From Hymenopus coronatus (lineage: Eukaryota > Arthropoda > Insecta > Mantodea > Hymenopodidae): a stretch of DNA of 64,000 nt. Under the pieces are notes generated by a model. The model worked only from the letters and a program-made list of their open reading frames with translations. It searched no databases and had not been told where the DNA came from. The stretch is taken from positions 63,352,501 to 63,416,500 of the forward strand of contig CM060899.1 of assembly GCA_030762935.1 (NCBI GenBank), written 5' to 3'. How positions within the stretch are numbered: the first letter of the stretch is position 1; the number at the start of each line of letters is the position of its first letter. Of this stretch, positions 29,913-41,765 are shown piece after piece. Made by a program: the position numbers and the translations under genes.

Positions 29913-30224
29913 TACCATATTTATCCGAATACAAGACTAAGTTTTTTTCCAAAATATTAATGTTCAGAACTAGTGGGGGTCATCTTCATTCGCGATATAT
30001 GTTTTCCAAATACGATACGGGGAAAAATTCAAACTTCATGGTACAGCAGTGGTGAAGCTTACGGGAAATGGTATAGATTCTGCCAAAGTCGCAACATATG
30101 CGGCAGATTTTGTGCTTTCCATTTTATGCCAAAAATTAGCTGTTAACGAGCCTATGGGCAGTCTCATTGGAAAAAAAAAAAATTACTGTGTGAGTCTAAA
30201 ATAAAATTAGAAGACTTCTAAGTA

Positions 30225-30668
30225 TAGAATATTTTTGAGTTGGGTTTGTAACACTTAAGTATCACTTACGTAAAATTTTTCCAGGCCGGTTTCGACGCCA
30301 TGTGGGCATCATTGTCGATGGTTTCAAACTGAATTTCCACATGGTGTTCTATGTTGAGGTGTGACGATCCCTGGTGGCTGGGTGACAAACTTCCCCATAT
30401 ATATTTTGTGGCGGCAATTCAAAGTTGAATATATGATTTTTAATGAGTGGACCAGCACCATGTATTCAACTTTGAATTGCCACCACAAAATATATTGTGG
30501 AAGTTCGTCACCCAGCCACCAGGGACCGTCACACCTCAACATAGAACACCCTGTGGAAATTCAGTTGGAAACTATTGACAATGATGCCCACATGGCATCG
30601 AAACCGGTCTGGAAAAATTTTACATAAGTGATACTTAAGTGTTACAAACCCATCTCATAAATATTCTA
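30225..30668. repeat. Large palindrome made of two PLE 3' ends
   Basis: Arms 30225-30435 and 30459-30668 are inverted copies with only about 20 differences in 210 bp; the spacer is 23 bp. Each arm contains AACACTTAAGTATCACTTA, an ACCGGTTTCGA-type motif and CAATTCAAAGTTGAAT, and is homologous to the PLE end at 4132-4330. Transcription across it would give a near-perfect 210-bp hairpin. Confidence 0.9.
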
Positions 30669-31249
30669 TTCATACGTACCACTGTTTCAAACACCCTTTC
30701 ATTAAAACTGTTCTTACTATGTTATAAAATAGGAACCATGATCGTCGTCAGATCTACGCTTCCGCCACTGGCACTGTCGTCATCTCGCACCATAACACAT
30801 GCATGGAATATACATCTCCGAACTCCATTCTCCCGTCCAAAATATGAATTTATGCACAAATTCAAACTAAGTAAAATGTTTAGCGATATATTTTATTAAA
30901 TATGTTGTCTTAATTGAAAATCATATTCATAATCGTCAATTACAGCTTGGCTGCCACTGTCATTTCTCTCTTCTCCATCTCTCTCCCACTAGGAATGTAA
31001 ATTTCTGCACAAATTCAAAAAAAAAAAAAAAAAAGGTACAATATCTTATAGCAAGCATGTTGTCTAAATAGAAAACCATATCCATAATCATCACTATAGT
31101 TATGCTACTGCCAATGCTGCTTTTACGTTCTGTCTTCGCGCACACCCCGTACATTTCTGTTCTCCCGCTTACAATATGAATTTCTGTGGAAATTCAAATT
31201 ATGTAAAAATGTTAAATGTGATCTATGTACAAAGTCATATCCATCATCT

Positions 31250-31392
31250 CACCTCACTGAAATGGTCCAGCTTCAATCCCAAGCAACCGCATGTGAGATT
31301 TGTGGCAGGTACCTCCACCATTGCATTCCACCGGTGCTCCATCTTCATTCCATGTATCATTAGTGCCACAAGTAGTGAAAGCAGACATTTAA
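31250..31392 (+). repeat. tRNA-derived SINE S3, body fragment
   Basis: TCAATCCCAAGCAACCGCAT (B-box side), TGAGATTTGTGG and GCATTCCACCGGTGCTCCAT, shared with 41513-41640 and, reversed, 51590-51775. Confidence 0.65.
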
Positions 31393-31714
31393 ACACTACA
31401 AAAAAATCCATAATTGTTGTTATAGTCACATTACCGCCATGTTGTACCATCATATACTGTACATTTCTGTACTCCTCTCTCTGCCAACCACTCAAAATGT
31501 GAATTTACACACAAATTCAAATACAAAGAAAATAAGGGTTTTAATCAGCTTTAGTTTTTTCAAAATATATGGCATACCTTTAAATTTCATTTAAAAACTC
31601 TTTGTTTTGTGTCTTTTAAGCATTTTATCTTTATATACATAGATGATGTGCTAAATTATTCCAAAATTAAGTTCTTAAAAATGGGGGTCGTCTTGTATTC
31701 AGACAAATATGGTA

Positions 31715-32259
31715 ATTGAAATAAGTACTCTCCTCTTATTACTTTTCCTTAAAATATACAAAATTGAATGATTAATTTATACTAATGAAATTCAAAAATA
31801 TTTCTGCTTTTACTGCAGAATTTGTCAGTCTTTTGTGATAACTATGAAATTCCAGAGTCCTTAGTTCAAGTTATCTCTTTGCCTTATCTTAGTTTATGAG
31901 ATTATTAGGTCTCTGTCAGATTATGTTTGCACATTATAAATGTAAATGATAGAAATATTCTGCACATGAACATATTAATTTAGATCAAAAAGTTAAAAAC
32001 TAGGGTGCATTTTGGGAAGCTTCCTCTATCAGCAGTTGCCCAACTTTACCTTGTAGCTGAATGATGGTCAGCCAAAATATTAGAATATGCTGCCATCTAT
32101 GACCTGTAGTAAGCCTGATGATGTCATCCACCAGCAGGATATAAAAATTCATGAGTGGCTTATTTTTTATTAATATTTTATTCCATTTAATGGTTCCTTA
32201 ATGTTTCAGAAGTTTTATGTCTTGTTTCACCTTTATGTTTATCAAATATTCTTTCATTT
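31715..32259. other. Intergenic, nothing recognised
   Basis: AT-rich sequence between the T1 element and a mariner remnant. No ORF or repeat recognised. Confidence 0.5.
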
Positions 32260-32260
32260 C

Positions 32261-33642
32261 ATGAGGGACATTCAGAAAGTGACAGACGATTTGCCTTAAG
32301 TAAATGATAACAAAAGATATCAACACAAAACTTTATTTACAAAATTACAATACCTTAAAAGCAAAAGAATTTGAGTCGGTTTTTGTAACATAAACATCAC
32401 TTAGTAATACTGAGACTGGTTTTGGGAACACTTGTTCTCATTTTCAACATTTCATTTCGACTAAATCTTGCTTCGTTGGCATCAACGATGGGGGTGGTGT
32501 ATCACTTGTGGAGGCATCTGTTGCTGGATCTATCAACTATGATGGTAAATCAAAATTCATGATGTAGATCTTCTCCCAGATATCTAATTCTGTGGGTTTA
32601 TACACTGGTTTTAACAGTTTTATATTAGGTGTGATTTCTTGTCATTTTTGGAACATCAGGACATGAAATCACACCTAATAAACAATTTTAAAACCAGCAT
32701 ATAAACCCACAGAATTAGATGTTTGGGAGAAGATTTGCATCATGAAGAAAAAGAACCATACCATGAATTTTGATTTACCACCATACAGCAACCTTTGGAT
32801 GTTCATAGATCCAGCAACAGATCACCCCCCATTGTTGACGCCAACGAACAAGATTTAGTCGGAATGAAGGGTTGAAAATGAGAACAAATATTCCCAAAAC
32901 CAGTCTCAGTAAGTAATTACTAAGTGATGCTTGTGTTACAAAAACCGACTCAAATTCTTTTGCCTTTTATTTAATCACATCACTGTCACAAGCTTCTTTG
33001 TGTATTTGCAAGATTTCAATTACAATACCTTACTCTATTTCTCAACGTAATCTCCTTTCTGTCGAGACATTAATTGTCACTGATACCAGTTTTTCAATGC
33101 CGATGTTATACTGTTTTACCACCAAAGAACTTATTTGTTATTTTGAATACACAAAATATTCAGCCAATTGAATTTTATAGGCAAACAACGCAAGTGTATG
33201 GTAATAATGCAATGAATGAGTCTTCAGTTAAGAAATGGTGCATAGTTTACAAGGAATCAAGGAAGCACCAGTGTGTACAATAAAGGCCGGAGTAGAAATT
33301 CATCAATCGTTATGGAGGAGTTGAAAGCAAATGTTGATAAAAGAATTAAGAAAAACCAATGTTTCATTTTGGACACCATGCATGGTTTTTTGGAAGGAAA
33401 AAGTTTCCCACTTGATGAAGACCTCAAAGTGGCAGTGTCATCTTGGCTCATATCTTTAGCAGTGGAAGAGTATAGCATGTAAATTGAAAAACCAATACCA
33501 CACGACAATAAATATCTTGATAGCAATGACGATTATGTTGAAAAATAAAGTAAGATACTGTAGCTTTGTAAAGTCTTGTGTTGATAACTTTCGTTATTGT
33601 TTAGTTATGCCAAACTGTCTGTCACTTTCTGATTTCCTCGTA
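32261..33642 (+). mobile_element. Internally deleted mariner carrying a PLE palindrome
   Basis: Terminal inverted repeats TGAGGGACATTCAGAAAGTG at 32262 and its complement ending CCTCGTA at 33642. The C-terminal transposase trace reads FLEGKSFPLDEDLKVAVSSW then LISLAVEEYSM, and an N-terminal trace lies at about 33170-33280 (NNAMNESSVKKWCIVYKESR). The catalytic region is missing. The palindrome 32361-32963 is nested inside. Confidence 0.75.
32361..32963. repeat. Second large palindrome of PLE 3' ends
   Basis: Arms of about 280-300 bp (32361-32638 and 32665-32963), spacer about 26 bp, somewhat more diverged than the first. The right arm encodes WEKICIMKKKNHTMNFDLPP, a PLE C-terminus, on the plus strand, and the left arm the same on the minus strand. 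Both end in GTTACAAAAACCGACTCAAA. Confidence 0.85.
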
Positions 33643-33982
33643 TTTTCTAGCTATATTTATTTCTATCAGTATTGTCATAAACATCTTGTTCCTTATGCTA
33701 TATATCTGTTTTGTGGATTAGTTTAATATTAGATTCTTATCCCCCCCCCCCCCTAAATTTTTAGAAGAATTTGCTATGGTAGGTGATTTATGTAGCCAAA
33801 AGATTTTTCATAAATGGATGAAGTGGTGATTTATTGGATATTTTGTTTTGCTATATTTTTATCTGTGAAATTGGTTTTGAAACTGTTCTGTGTGACAGTT
33901 TCATGCATGTGTTCATATTTCTTTTGATATTACCCTTTTGGTAATATATCTGGAAGAGTTTGAGAGTCAAACTGTAAAAAAA

Positions 33983-34809
33983 TCTGATGTGTTCCATTCA
34001 CACAACTTTCTCTATCCATTCTGCAAACAAAAAATTCTTTTATTTGCATCATGCTAATCAAGATAAACATTAGCAGAAATTGTCTGATTACTTGCTTCCT
34101 TGTAAGCAGAAGGGAAATAAGGGAATACGCTAGGCTAAAGCAATAGTCAGATCTTTTAAAAGCTGGTTACTATGTGAAACAATTGAAATTTGGTTCTCTA
34201 TACATGGCCAGAAGTAGAACAAAATGCAAGATAACTCCTGTTTGAAGAAAGTTTTAAAAATAAAACCAACAAGGAATATCTTGGAAACAATTAACTCTAT
34301 AAAAAAATGCATATAGCATAAATAGTGTGCTTTAACAGGATCTATATTTTTTGTGCAGCAATTTTTGTCTCTCTCTTTCGGTTTACCAGTTACACAAAAG
34401 TCATTCAGAATGAAGAGGTCTTCAGAGGCTATTTGCAGAACATTCAAGACGTGCATTTTGTTTGTCATGAAAATATCTTAAATATATGGTGTTTTAACAA
34501 ATTTCATTACAAGCATTTTTGAGAAAAAAAAAATTATGAAAAATGTGTTGGGGATGGGAGATTTTTCTGAAAATCTTGGTGTTGCTTTCTTGGAAGATAA
34601 TGCATTTAAATACCAAGTTTGGTATTTAACTGACTTTTCATTTTTGAGTTATGCTCTCACGACACACTTGAGCCTTTTTCTAAAAATGCTCTGAATTAAG
34701 GGGGTGTCAAAACATGTATTTTCAGTGACATCTTGGTATCATATTTTTGGGTGGAATAGTGCCTTCTCTAGCTACTATGTGTATTGTACATTTGTGGTTG
34801 AGAAAGTAA
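33983..34809 (+). repeat. HINE-like repeat, copy 16 (full length)
   Basis: TCTGATGTGTTCCATTCACA start and GAGAAAGTA end, 827 bp; the terminal palindrome is degraded. Confidence 0.85.
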
Positions 34810-35520
34810 AAATGGCATACTGATGAGATATAAGATTGAGCTAATTAGATTTTAATATCCACAAGAGTAAGTTTTCTGTAAATGCCAAACAATAACCCAT
34901 TGTTGTTCCTAGTAGTCTTTGAATTGAGGATGGACATCCACCTCCAAAGTAAATTTAATAGACTGATGTTGAAGGTTTAATAGTTTAAGTATATTATCAA
35001 TGAGTTTCTCAGGAACAACAACAAAAATCAATGTAATTGTACCATATCTTGAAAATATATAGAAACAAACTTTTTCTTTCTTCTTTCTCTGTTTACTCTC
35101 CTCATATGTAGAATTTACAAGCCAGACACCTGTTGAGCAGAGAGAAGCCAGAATGGATGATCAGCCTGATGCAGAAAGGGACTTGTAACATGTATTTCCA
35201 AATGAGTCTTGTACCATAGGACCCCAAAACATTTGAACCGCTGCGCAGTGTTTTTTCATTGTGCTCACAGAAACGTAACACATAGTTGCTGTACACAAGG
35301 TCACGGTGCTGACTTGTTTTTCTTTGCTCTGAAAGTGCAGTATTGAGCTGACGGTGATATTATGTGGTTGAGTTATTATTTTTCCTGTACTTTGTCACAA
35401 AGTGTATTATAGCTCAAATTTTTTTTTCTATTGCACAGCATGTATTTATTTATGCTTCAATTTCGCCCCCCATTTTTTTTTTTTGAGAACTAACAGATAG
35501 GGAGCATGATTTTGCCTTTT
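34810..35520. other. Intergenic, nothing recognised
   Basis: No ORF of interest and no repeat found elsewhere in the window. Confidence 0.5.
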
Positions 35521-36387
35521 TACTTTCTCTACACATACTATGTACATAGTGTATAGAGAAGGTATTGCACTCCACCAAAAAATTTGATACCGAGATTTCA
35601 CCGGAAATATGTTTTAGGGTCCCCTGTATCTAAAAAAAAGTATTTTCAGAAGAAGGTCTGTGTGTGTGTGTGTGTCTGTCTGTTTGTTTGTGAACACGAT
35701 AACTCAAAAATGAAAAGTCTGTAAAATACCAAACTTTGTATTTAAGTTTAGTATCTCCCAGGGACACGAAAATTTTGAGAAAAATCCCCCCCCCCCACCC
35801 AAACTACCCTTTACATGGAACATTTATTGAAAATTTTTATTTTCTAAATAATGGCTCTAATGATTTTGATTAAAAGATCGTATATTAAAGATATTTACCT
35901 GACAAACAAAATGTATATTTTGAATTTTCTGGGAATAGCCTCTGAAGACTACTTTATTCTGAGTGAATTTTCGGAATTTTGCATAACTGCTAAACTGCAA
36001 GAGGTAGACAAAAACTTGCCACACAAAAAATGTAGAGCACATTAAAACACACAATTTATGTTGTATTCATTTTTTCCATGAAGTTGGTCGTTTTTGAGAT
36101 ATTCCTTGTTTTTGTTTTTAGGTTTGAAAAACTTGACTTTTCTCATACAGGAATTTGTCAACTCCTGTTCATACAAACAAAGGAACTTCAGTCACATAGC
36201 AACCAGCTTTTGACTATTGCTTTAACCTATGCTACTCCCTTATTTCCCTTCTACTTACGAGGAAGCAAGTAATAAGACTATTTCTGCTAATTTTTTGTCG
36301 ATTAGCATGAAGTAAATAGAAGCATGAGCTTTTTAAAACTAATTTGATGCAGATGTAGAGAAAGTCATGTGAATGGAACACATCAGA
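35521..36387 (-). repeat. HINE-like repeat, copy 17 (full length)
   Basis: 867 bp reversed. ACATACTATGTACATAGTG palindrome next to the end, GT run at about 35659-35685, sub-terminal GTAGAGAAAGTCATGTG at 36354. Confidence 0.88.
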
Positions 36388-36870
36388 TTTTTGCAATAAG
36401 ACTGCAACAGCTCATACAGCCAATCTTTCAATGAGAACAATTGAAAGTGTGTTTCAGGACAGAATTATTAGTAGAAATTTGTGGCCCCCTCGGTCCCCTG
36501 ATCTAACCCCCTGCGATTTTTATCTCTGGGATAACTTAAAGCATAAAGTACAAGACAAACCCACACACCCTGGAAGAATTAAAACAAAATATCTGCCAGG
36601 AATTGCTAGCATTTCTCAACATGAACTATGGCAAGTGATGGATAGTTTTGCTAAAGAGGTGCCAAAAATGTATGGACTAGGCGGTGGTCAGTTTCAGCAT
36701 CTCCTTTAATAAAATTGGTAAGTAAAGCTTTAAAAGTAGTTTTAAAAATGTTGCATGATTTCATTTGTGCCTTTCTAAGATAGCGGCAGAGTGATGAATG
36801 CCAAGGGCGCAGACAGGCAAATCACCGTGCAGCTGGTTTGGACCTTTTTGGATCACCCAGTATATACGCT
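36388..36870 (+). mobile_element. Tc-like transposase C-terminal fragment
   Basis: The plus strand reads TAHTANLSMRTIESVFQDRI then LWPPRSPDLTPCDFYLWDNL, containing the last catalytic Asp region of a DDE transposase. It continues to a stop at 36708. The sequence to about 36870 (GATTTGCCTGTCTGCGCCCT reversed) looks like the element's end. The N-terminal half is lost. Confidence 0.75.
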
Positions 36871-38585
36871 TTAGCTCTTGAGAAATGACATCATATTTAT
36901 AAAACAGATACTGTTGAAAATTTGAAAGAAACTGATACAAGACTGGTAATCCCTGCAAACAGAAATTGGTCTCTGTTACTGATTCAGCAGTTACTAGTAA
37001 CACTCGGACACTGTATTATCAGCATATTCTCCATCTTACTGGTAATGTAAACAAAAGTAACTGGTTGAAATGGCTGTAATTGGTTGCTGAACATTTTAAC
37101 ACTTTTCTGCAGCATAAAATAAATGGCTGAGAGAGTACAGAAATGTACTGTTAAACTATGCAATATAGTCTAAATATGGTATGAATGATTATGAAAAGAA
37201 ATTCACTGAACTTTAATCATCATTCCTTTATGTAACAATGCCCTGAAGTTGAGTTATAATGGCTGCTTCTAGGCAGTAACAGCAGAGGCATGTAAACCCT
37301 GTGAAACATTAGCACAGAAACCTTCTATAATGTGGTGAGAAAAGATTTATTCCTAATATATATAATAAAATATTGTGAAAAGTACCTTATTTTAGCATTA
37401 AACAATATTCTCACTTAACAGCAGAATTTACTGGTGTTTCTGAAAGCAGCATAAGTCTGCAAAACTTCTTGATTAGCCAAGGTGAGACATCTTAAGCAGC
37501 TTTTCAAGTAAGAGCCAAAAAATGCAGTGAATGTGTATCACACATTGTTTAGGAAGAACAGATGAAGTGGGATTTGGAGGGAATGGTGGACATTGCCATT
37601 TGCTGGCTAAATTATTAACCCGGTGATGATTCAGACAGTTCAAGTGCAAATGCAACAGATGATTCATATCTTGAAGGAATGGGACCATTTCCATCAGCTG
37701 GGTAAGGCCTATATGACACTATCAGATTTCTGTGTCACAGAATGTGATAAAACCTTTGAGCACATTAAAGCAGTCGAGTGTATTTCACTACGTCTAACTT
37801 TTTATTACTAATTTAAAAAGATATCCAACACTTAACAGCATCAGCTGCAATAATAGCTCCTATTTTGTTCTGTTTAAAGTATTAGTGGTGTCATATTGAA
37901 TATTTATAAATAGATTTATTAAGTTTCTATTACATTCATCTACAACGTTTCCGTATAACCTAACCTAAAACTTAACCTCAAAAAGTCTATTTCATAAAGA
38001 ACATTAATTAATACTACATTTATGAGTATGAATAGCAAAGCCAGCAGCAAAAATGGTAATTAATGGCTGTCTTAATAACTTTCGTTTTGTTCTTCTAAAT
38101 ATAGGCTTCTGATATGCTTTTATATATTTCCACTTTTGTTTCTGTGTTTACGGTAATTATATTTTGAATTGTGAAGCATTTCATGTGATTCATAATAGGA
38201 AATGCAGCAGTTTGGCTGTAGCCACTGAACATGTGTAATGTCTGCCATTTTATTTTATAATCACAGATGTGATCAATATGGTCAAAAATGCTATATTATA
38301 CTATAGAACGTTTGATCATATTTCTGAGACACAGAAATGTGCAATGTATATTTGTCCATATGTGAATGCTGAAATTTGTAAAAAAAAACAAGAGTAATGT
38401 ATGCATAAAATATTTCAGCAAACTGCATATTTGCAATGTCTGCATTTTGTAATTTTACGGGAGAATTTTACTTCTGTATAATTTGCCTACCTGTTTTATT
38501 TACTATTCATTTCATAGAGTTAATCATTATCTGTAAACACTGAAAGTAGATAGCTATTTCATCTGTCAAATTAGTGAAATGCAGA
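36871..38585. other. Intergenic stretch with possible unrecognised exons
   Basis: AT-rich, low repeat content, one of the longest stretches without an identifiable transposon. Two exon-like segments on the plus strand at 37422-37481 and about 37540-37701 are described under findings. No recognised gene. Confidence 0.45.
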
Positions 38586-40555
38586 TACAAGGGACGTTCA
38601 ATAATACAACACTTTTTTTCTTGGACAATTTTGGTTGAAAAAAAATTGAAATGTTATGTAGGACATATTTAAATATTGTCACTTCATCTCATACAGTTTC
38701 ATTAATTTCTGATAGGTAGCAGCACTATAATAGCCTTGAAAATGGCATCTGTAACAGAGGTGCGTTCCAAATAGAGAGCAGTTATTGAGTTTCTTTTGGC
38801 AGAAAACCAGAGCATCACAGGAATTCATAGGCTCTTGCAGAATGTCTATGGAGACCTGGCAACGGACAAAAGCACGGAGAGTTGTTAGACGAGGGGTCTG
38901 TCCACAGAGTGGAGCAAACCTGTCTGATCTCCTGCGTGGCGGTCGCACTCAGCTGTGACTTCTGCAATGTTGGAACGTGCAGACTCATATTCGAGGCAAT
39001 AGACGATCACAATCAAACACCTCACTACTAAACTTGGCATTTCCTTTGGTAGTGCTGACACACTTGTCCATAGTTGGGGTACTCGAAGGATTGTTCTCAC
39101 TGAACTCCTCGACACCTGAGGACCATAAAGATCTAGCACAGAAGGACCATCTGAGTGGAATTGCTTGCTCGTTATGAGGCTGAGGGTGATAATTTTTGTC
39201 AAATATTGTTACAGGTGATGAAACTTGGGCTCATCACTTCGAACCCCAAGCTAAATAGTAATCCATGGAGTGGCACCACCCCAACTCTTCTTCAAAGAAA
39301 AAGTTCAAAGCCGTACCCTCAGTTGGTAGAGTCATGGTACAGTTTTCTGGGACTCTGAAGGGGTTATTCTGTTCGATGTCCTCTCCCATGGTGAAATGAT
39401 CAACTCTGAAGTGTATTGTTTTATCTAAGGAAATTGATGCAACGACTTCAGCATGTCGTACCCACAAAAATGCAAATGAACTTCTCATTCTGCAAGATAA
39501 CGCAAGGCCTCACACAAGTCTATGCACCCAAGGGGAGCCCACAAAACTTAAGTGGACTGTTTTTCCTCTCATCCACCCTAGAGTCCAGATCTCGCACCTT
39601 CTGACCTTCACCTGTTTGACCCAATGAAGGATGCACTACATGGATGATATGAAAGTTATTGATGCAGCAAGACATTGGCTCCGACATAGACCAGTAGAGT
39701 GGTACCATGCAGGCATACACACCCTCCCATCAAGCTGTAGCATTGAACGGAGATTATGTTAAAAAATATGGTTTTGCAGCCAAAACATTGGGGAACAAGA
39801 AGCTGTATTTGAATTCTGAATAAAACCAACCTGCTTTAAGAAAAAATAGCAGAAAGAGTCTTATTACTTGCTTCCTTGTAAGTAGAAGCGAAATAAGGGA
39901 GTATCATAGGTTAAAGTGATAGCTGGTTGCTATGTGGCTGAAGTTCCTTTGCTTGTATTAACAGGAGTTGACAAATTCCTGTATGAGAAAAGCATAAGTT
40001 TTTTAAAGCTGAAACCAGAAACAAGCAATATTTTAAAAACGATCAACACCATGAAAAAAATGTACATAACATAAATTGTGTGTTTTAATGTGCCCTACAT
40101 TTTTTGTGGTAAGTTTTTGTCCATTTCTTAAGGCTTAGCAGTTATGCAAAATTCCTTAAAATTCATCCAGAATAAAGTAGTCTTCAGAGGCTATTCCCTG
40201 AAAATTCAACATATACATATTATTTTCCATATCTTTAATATATGATATTTTAATCAAAATCGTTAGAGCCATTTTGAGAAAATCAAAATTTTTGAAAAAA
40301 GTTCCATGAAAAGGGTGGTTTGGTATTTAACAGCCTTTTCATTTTTGAGCTATGCTGTCAACAGACACACACACATGGACCTTTTTCTGAAAATGCTTTT
40401 TTTGGATTCAGGGAGACCCAAAACATGTATTTCTGGTGAAATCTCGGTAACAAATTTTTGGGTGCGTTACAAAAATACCTTCTCTATACACTACGTACAT
40501 AGTACATATAGAGAAAGTAAAAATATGTTACATTACTTATTGAACATCCCTTGTA
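38586..40555 (+). mobile_element. Decayed mariner with a nested HINE-like copy
   Basis: Terminal inverted repeats TACAAGGGACGTTCAATAAT and the complement of TACAAGGGATGTTCAATAAG at 40555. Plus-strand transposase traces: MASVTEV and AVIEFLLAENQSITGIHRLL at about 38740-38850, GTVFWDSEGVILFDVLSHGE at about 39335, and a degraded D34D region. The C-terminus reads NGDYVKKYGFAAK at about 39755. Many stops. A HINE-like copy occupies 39838-40520 close to the right end. Confidence 0.8.
39838..40520 (+). repeat. HINE-like repeat, copy 18
   Basis: 5' end lost; 3' end complete with CTATACACTACGTACATAGT and GAGAAAGTA. Nested in the mariner. Confidence 0.85.
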
Positions 40556-40589
40556 AATATTGTAAAAATGAAAGATCAAACTGCTAAAT

Positions 40590-41395
40590 TCCAAAATTAA
40601 GGTCCTGGAATATACCGGTCACCTTATACTCTGATAAAAGTGGTTCTTGTAAACTGTAATCTCTAACATTTCAGTGCTTAAAGTCCATAAAGTGTTACGA
40701 ATCCTGAAAGTATAAGAACGGGAAAGTGAGGAAAAGTGATACTGGATAAATTGCATTCTGCAAACTTCGTTATTCTTCACTGAGATAGGGAACAGGGGTG
40801 TATTGATATTCAGTGTTACAGGAGCAAAGGAAGATTATAGACACACAATTGCCCTACAAAGATTTCAATTCTAACTCTTCAACATTCTATTAGATTGCCT
40901 TTAATGTACATCAAGGCAAAAACAAGCATGAAATCCATATAAGGAAAGCATACACGAGTTTTTACTATATCACTTCACATAACCATATAAATTAGTTTGT
41001 ATATTTAGTATCACTTTCATGTCTGTCACATCGATATTGTGCATAATTATTGAAATCCGAGACTCGAAGCATGCATACACACATACGTTATCCATTCATT
41101 CATATTTATTTTACATTCATCCATGCCTTTGTTTTAAAAAATTGAATACAGAGATTTAAAAGAAAGGAATATTCTTCTTTGGCAGTCTAACTTCTTGTTT
41201 GTGGCACACGTTCAAGCATTTATGCAACTCTGAAAGAAAATAAAACTTAATTAGAGGCTGGAAAAAGAAGAGCAGAATTAATTGAAATTTTGAAATTCTA
41301 AAATAAGGCAAGCATAGTGGGGCAAAGTGATCTAAATACCAAAAGGAAAATAATGTCTCATGATTATTGTTTAAGTCTATTTTTATTTTTAAAAA
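40590..41395. other. Intergenic, nothing firm
   Basis: The first 50 bases resemble the right end of T1 (CCAAAATTAAGGTCCTGGAA). The rest shows no recognised gene or repeat. Confidence 0.4.
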
Positions 41396-41765
41396 TCTGA
41401 TGTATTTCATTCACATAACTTTCTCTAGCTGTTCAATTAACTAACTATTCTTACAAAAGATTATTCTTTTATCTACATCTTGCTAATTGAGACAAACATT
41501 AGCAGAATTGGACTGCGCCATGGCCAAGTGGTTAGACCATTTGCCTCTCACCTAGACAACCTGGGTTCAATCCCAAGTGATGCATATGAGATTTGTGATG
41601 GACAAAGTGGGGCAGGGGCAGGTTTTCTTATGCTCCACGCACACAGATCTTTCTAAAAATGCTTTTATTGGATTCAAAGAACAATTAAAACATATATTTA
41701 TGGTGAGTTTTGAATTTTGGGTGGAATACAATACCTTCTCTATCCACTATATGCTAGAGAAAGTA
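41396..41765 (+). repeat. HINE-like repeat, copy 19, internally replaced by SINE S3
   Basis: Both ends present (TCTGATGTATTTCATTCACA and GCTAGAGAAAGTA), with an S3 SINE at 41513-41640 in place of the interior. Confidence 0.75.
41513..41640 (+). repeat. tRNA-derived SINE S3
   Basis: A-box TGGCCAAGTGGTTAGACCA, B-box GGGTTCAATCCC, body TGAGATTTGTGATGGACAAAG. It looks leucine/serine tRNA-like, but the 3' acceptor strand is absent. Confidence 0.7.

Larger units (their letters stand above)
29913..31714 (+). mobile_element. T1 DNA element with internal tandem repeats and a PLE palindrome
   Basis: Terminal inverted repeats TACCATATTTATCCGAATAC at the left and the complement of TACCATATTTGTCTGAATAC at the right, 25 bp with few mismatches. 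Inside are a PLE palindrome (30225-30668) and several units of a tandem repeat of about 170-195 bp (about 30730-31510; each with TGTGAATTTCTG and ACAAATTCAAAT). No transposase ORF is visible. Superfamily not assigned. Confidence 0.65.

Noticed and set aside
29913..31714. CRISPR-like array interpretation of the tandem units
   Set aside because: Units are 170-195 bp with similarity throughout, in a eukaryotic transposon; not direct repeats with unique spacers.
32100..32150. Hammerhead core candidate at CCTGATGATGTCATCC
   Set aside because: CTGATGA present by sequence, but no GAAA element after a stem and not at a PLE terminus.
41156..41235. Possible extra EHBP1 exon on the minus strand (acceptor then LHKCLNVCHKQEVRLPKKNI)
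   Set aside because: Phase does not continue the upstream exons, and it lies beyond the recognised terminal exon with a CaaX end; no family resemblance.
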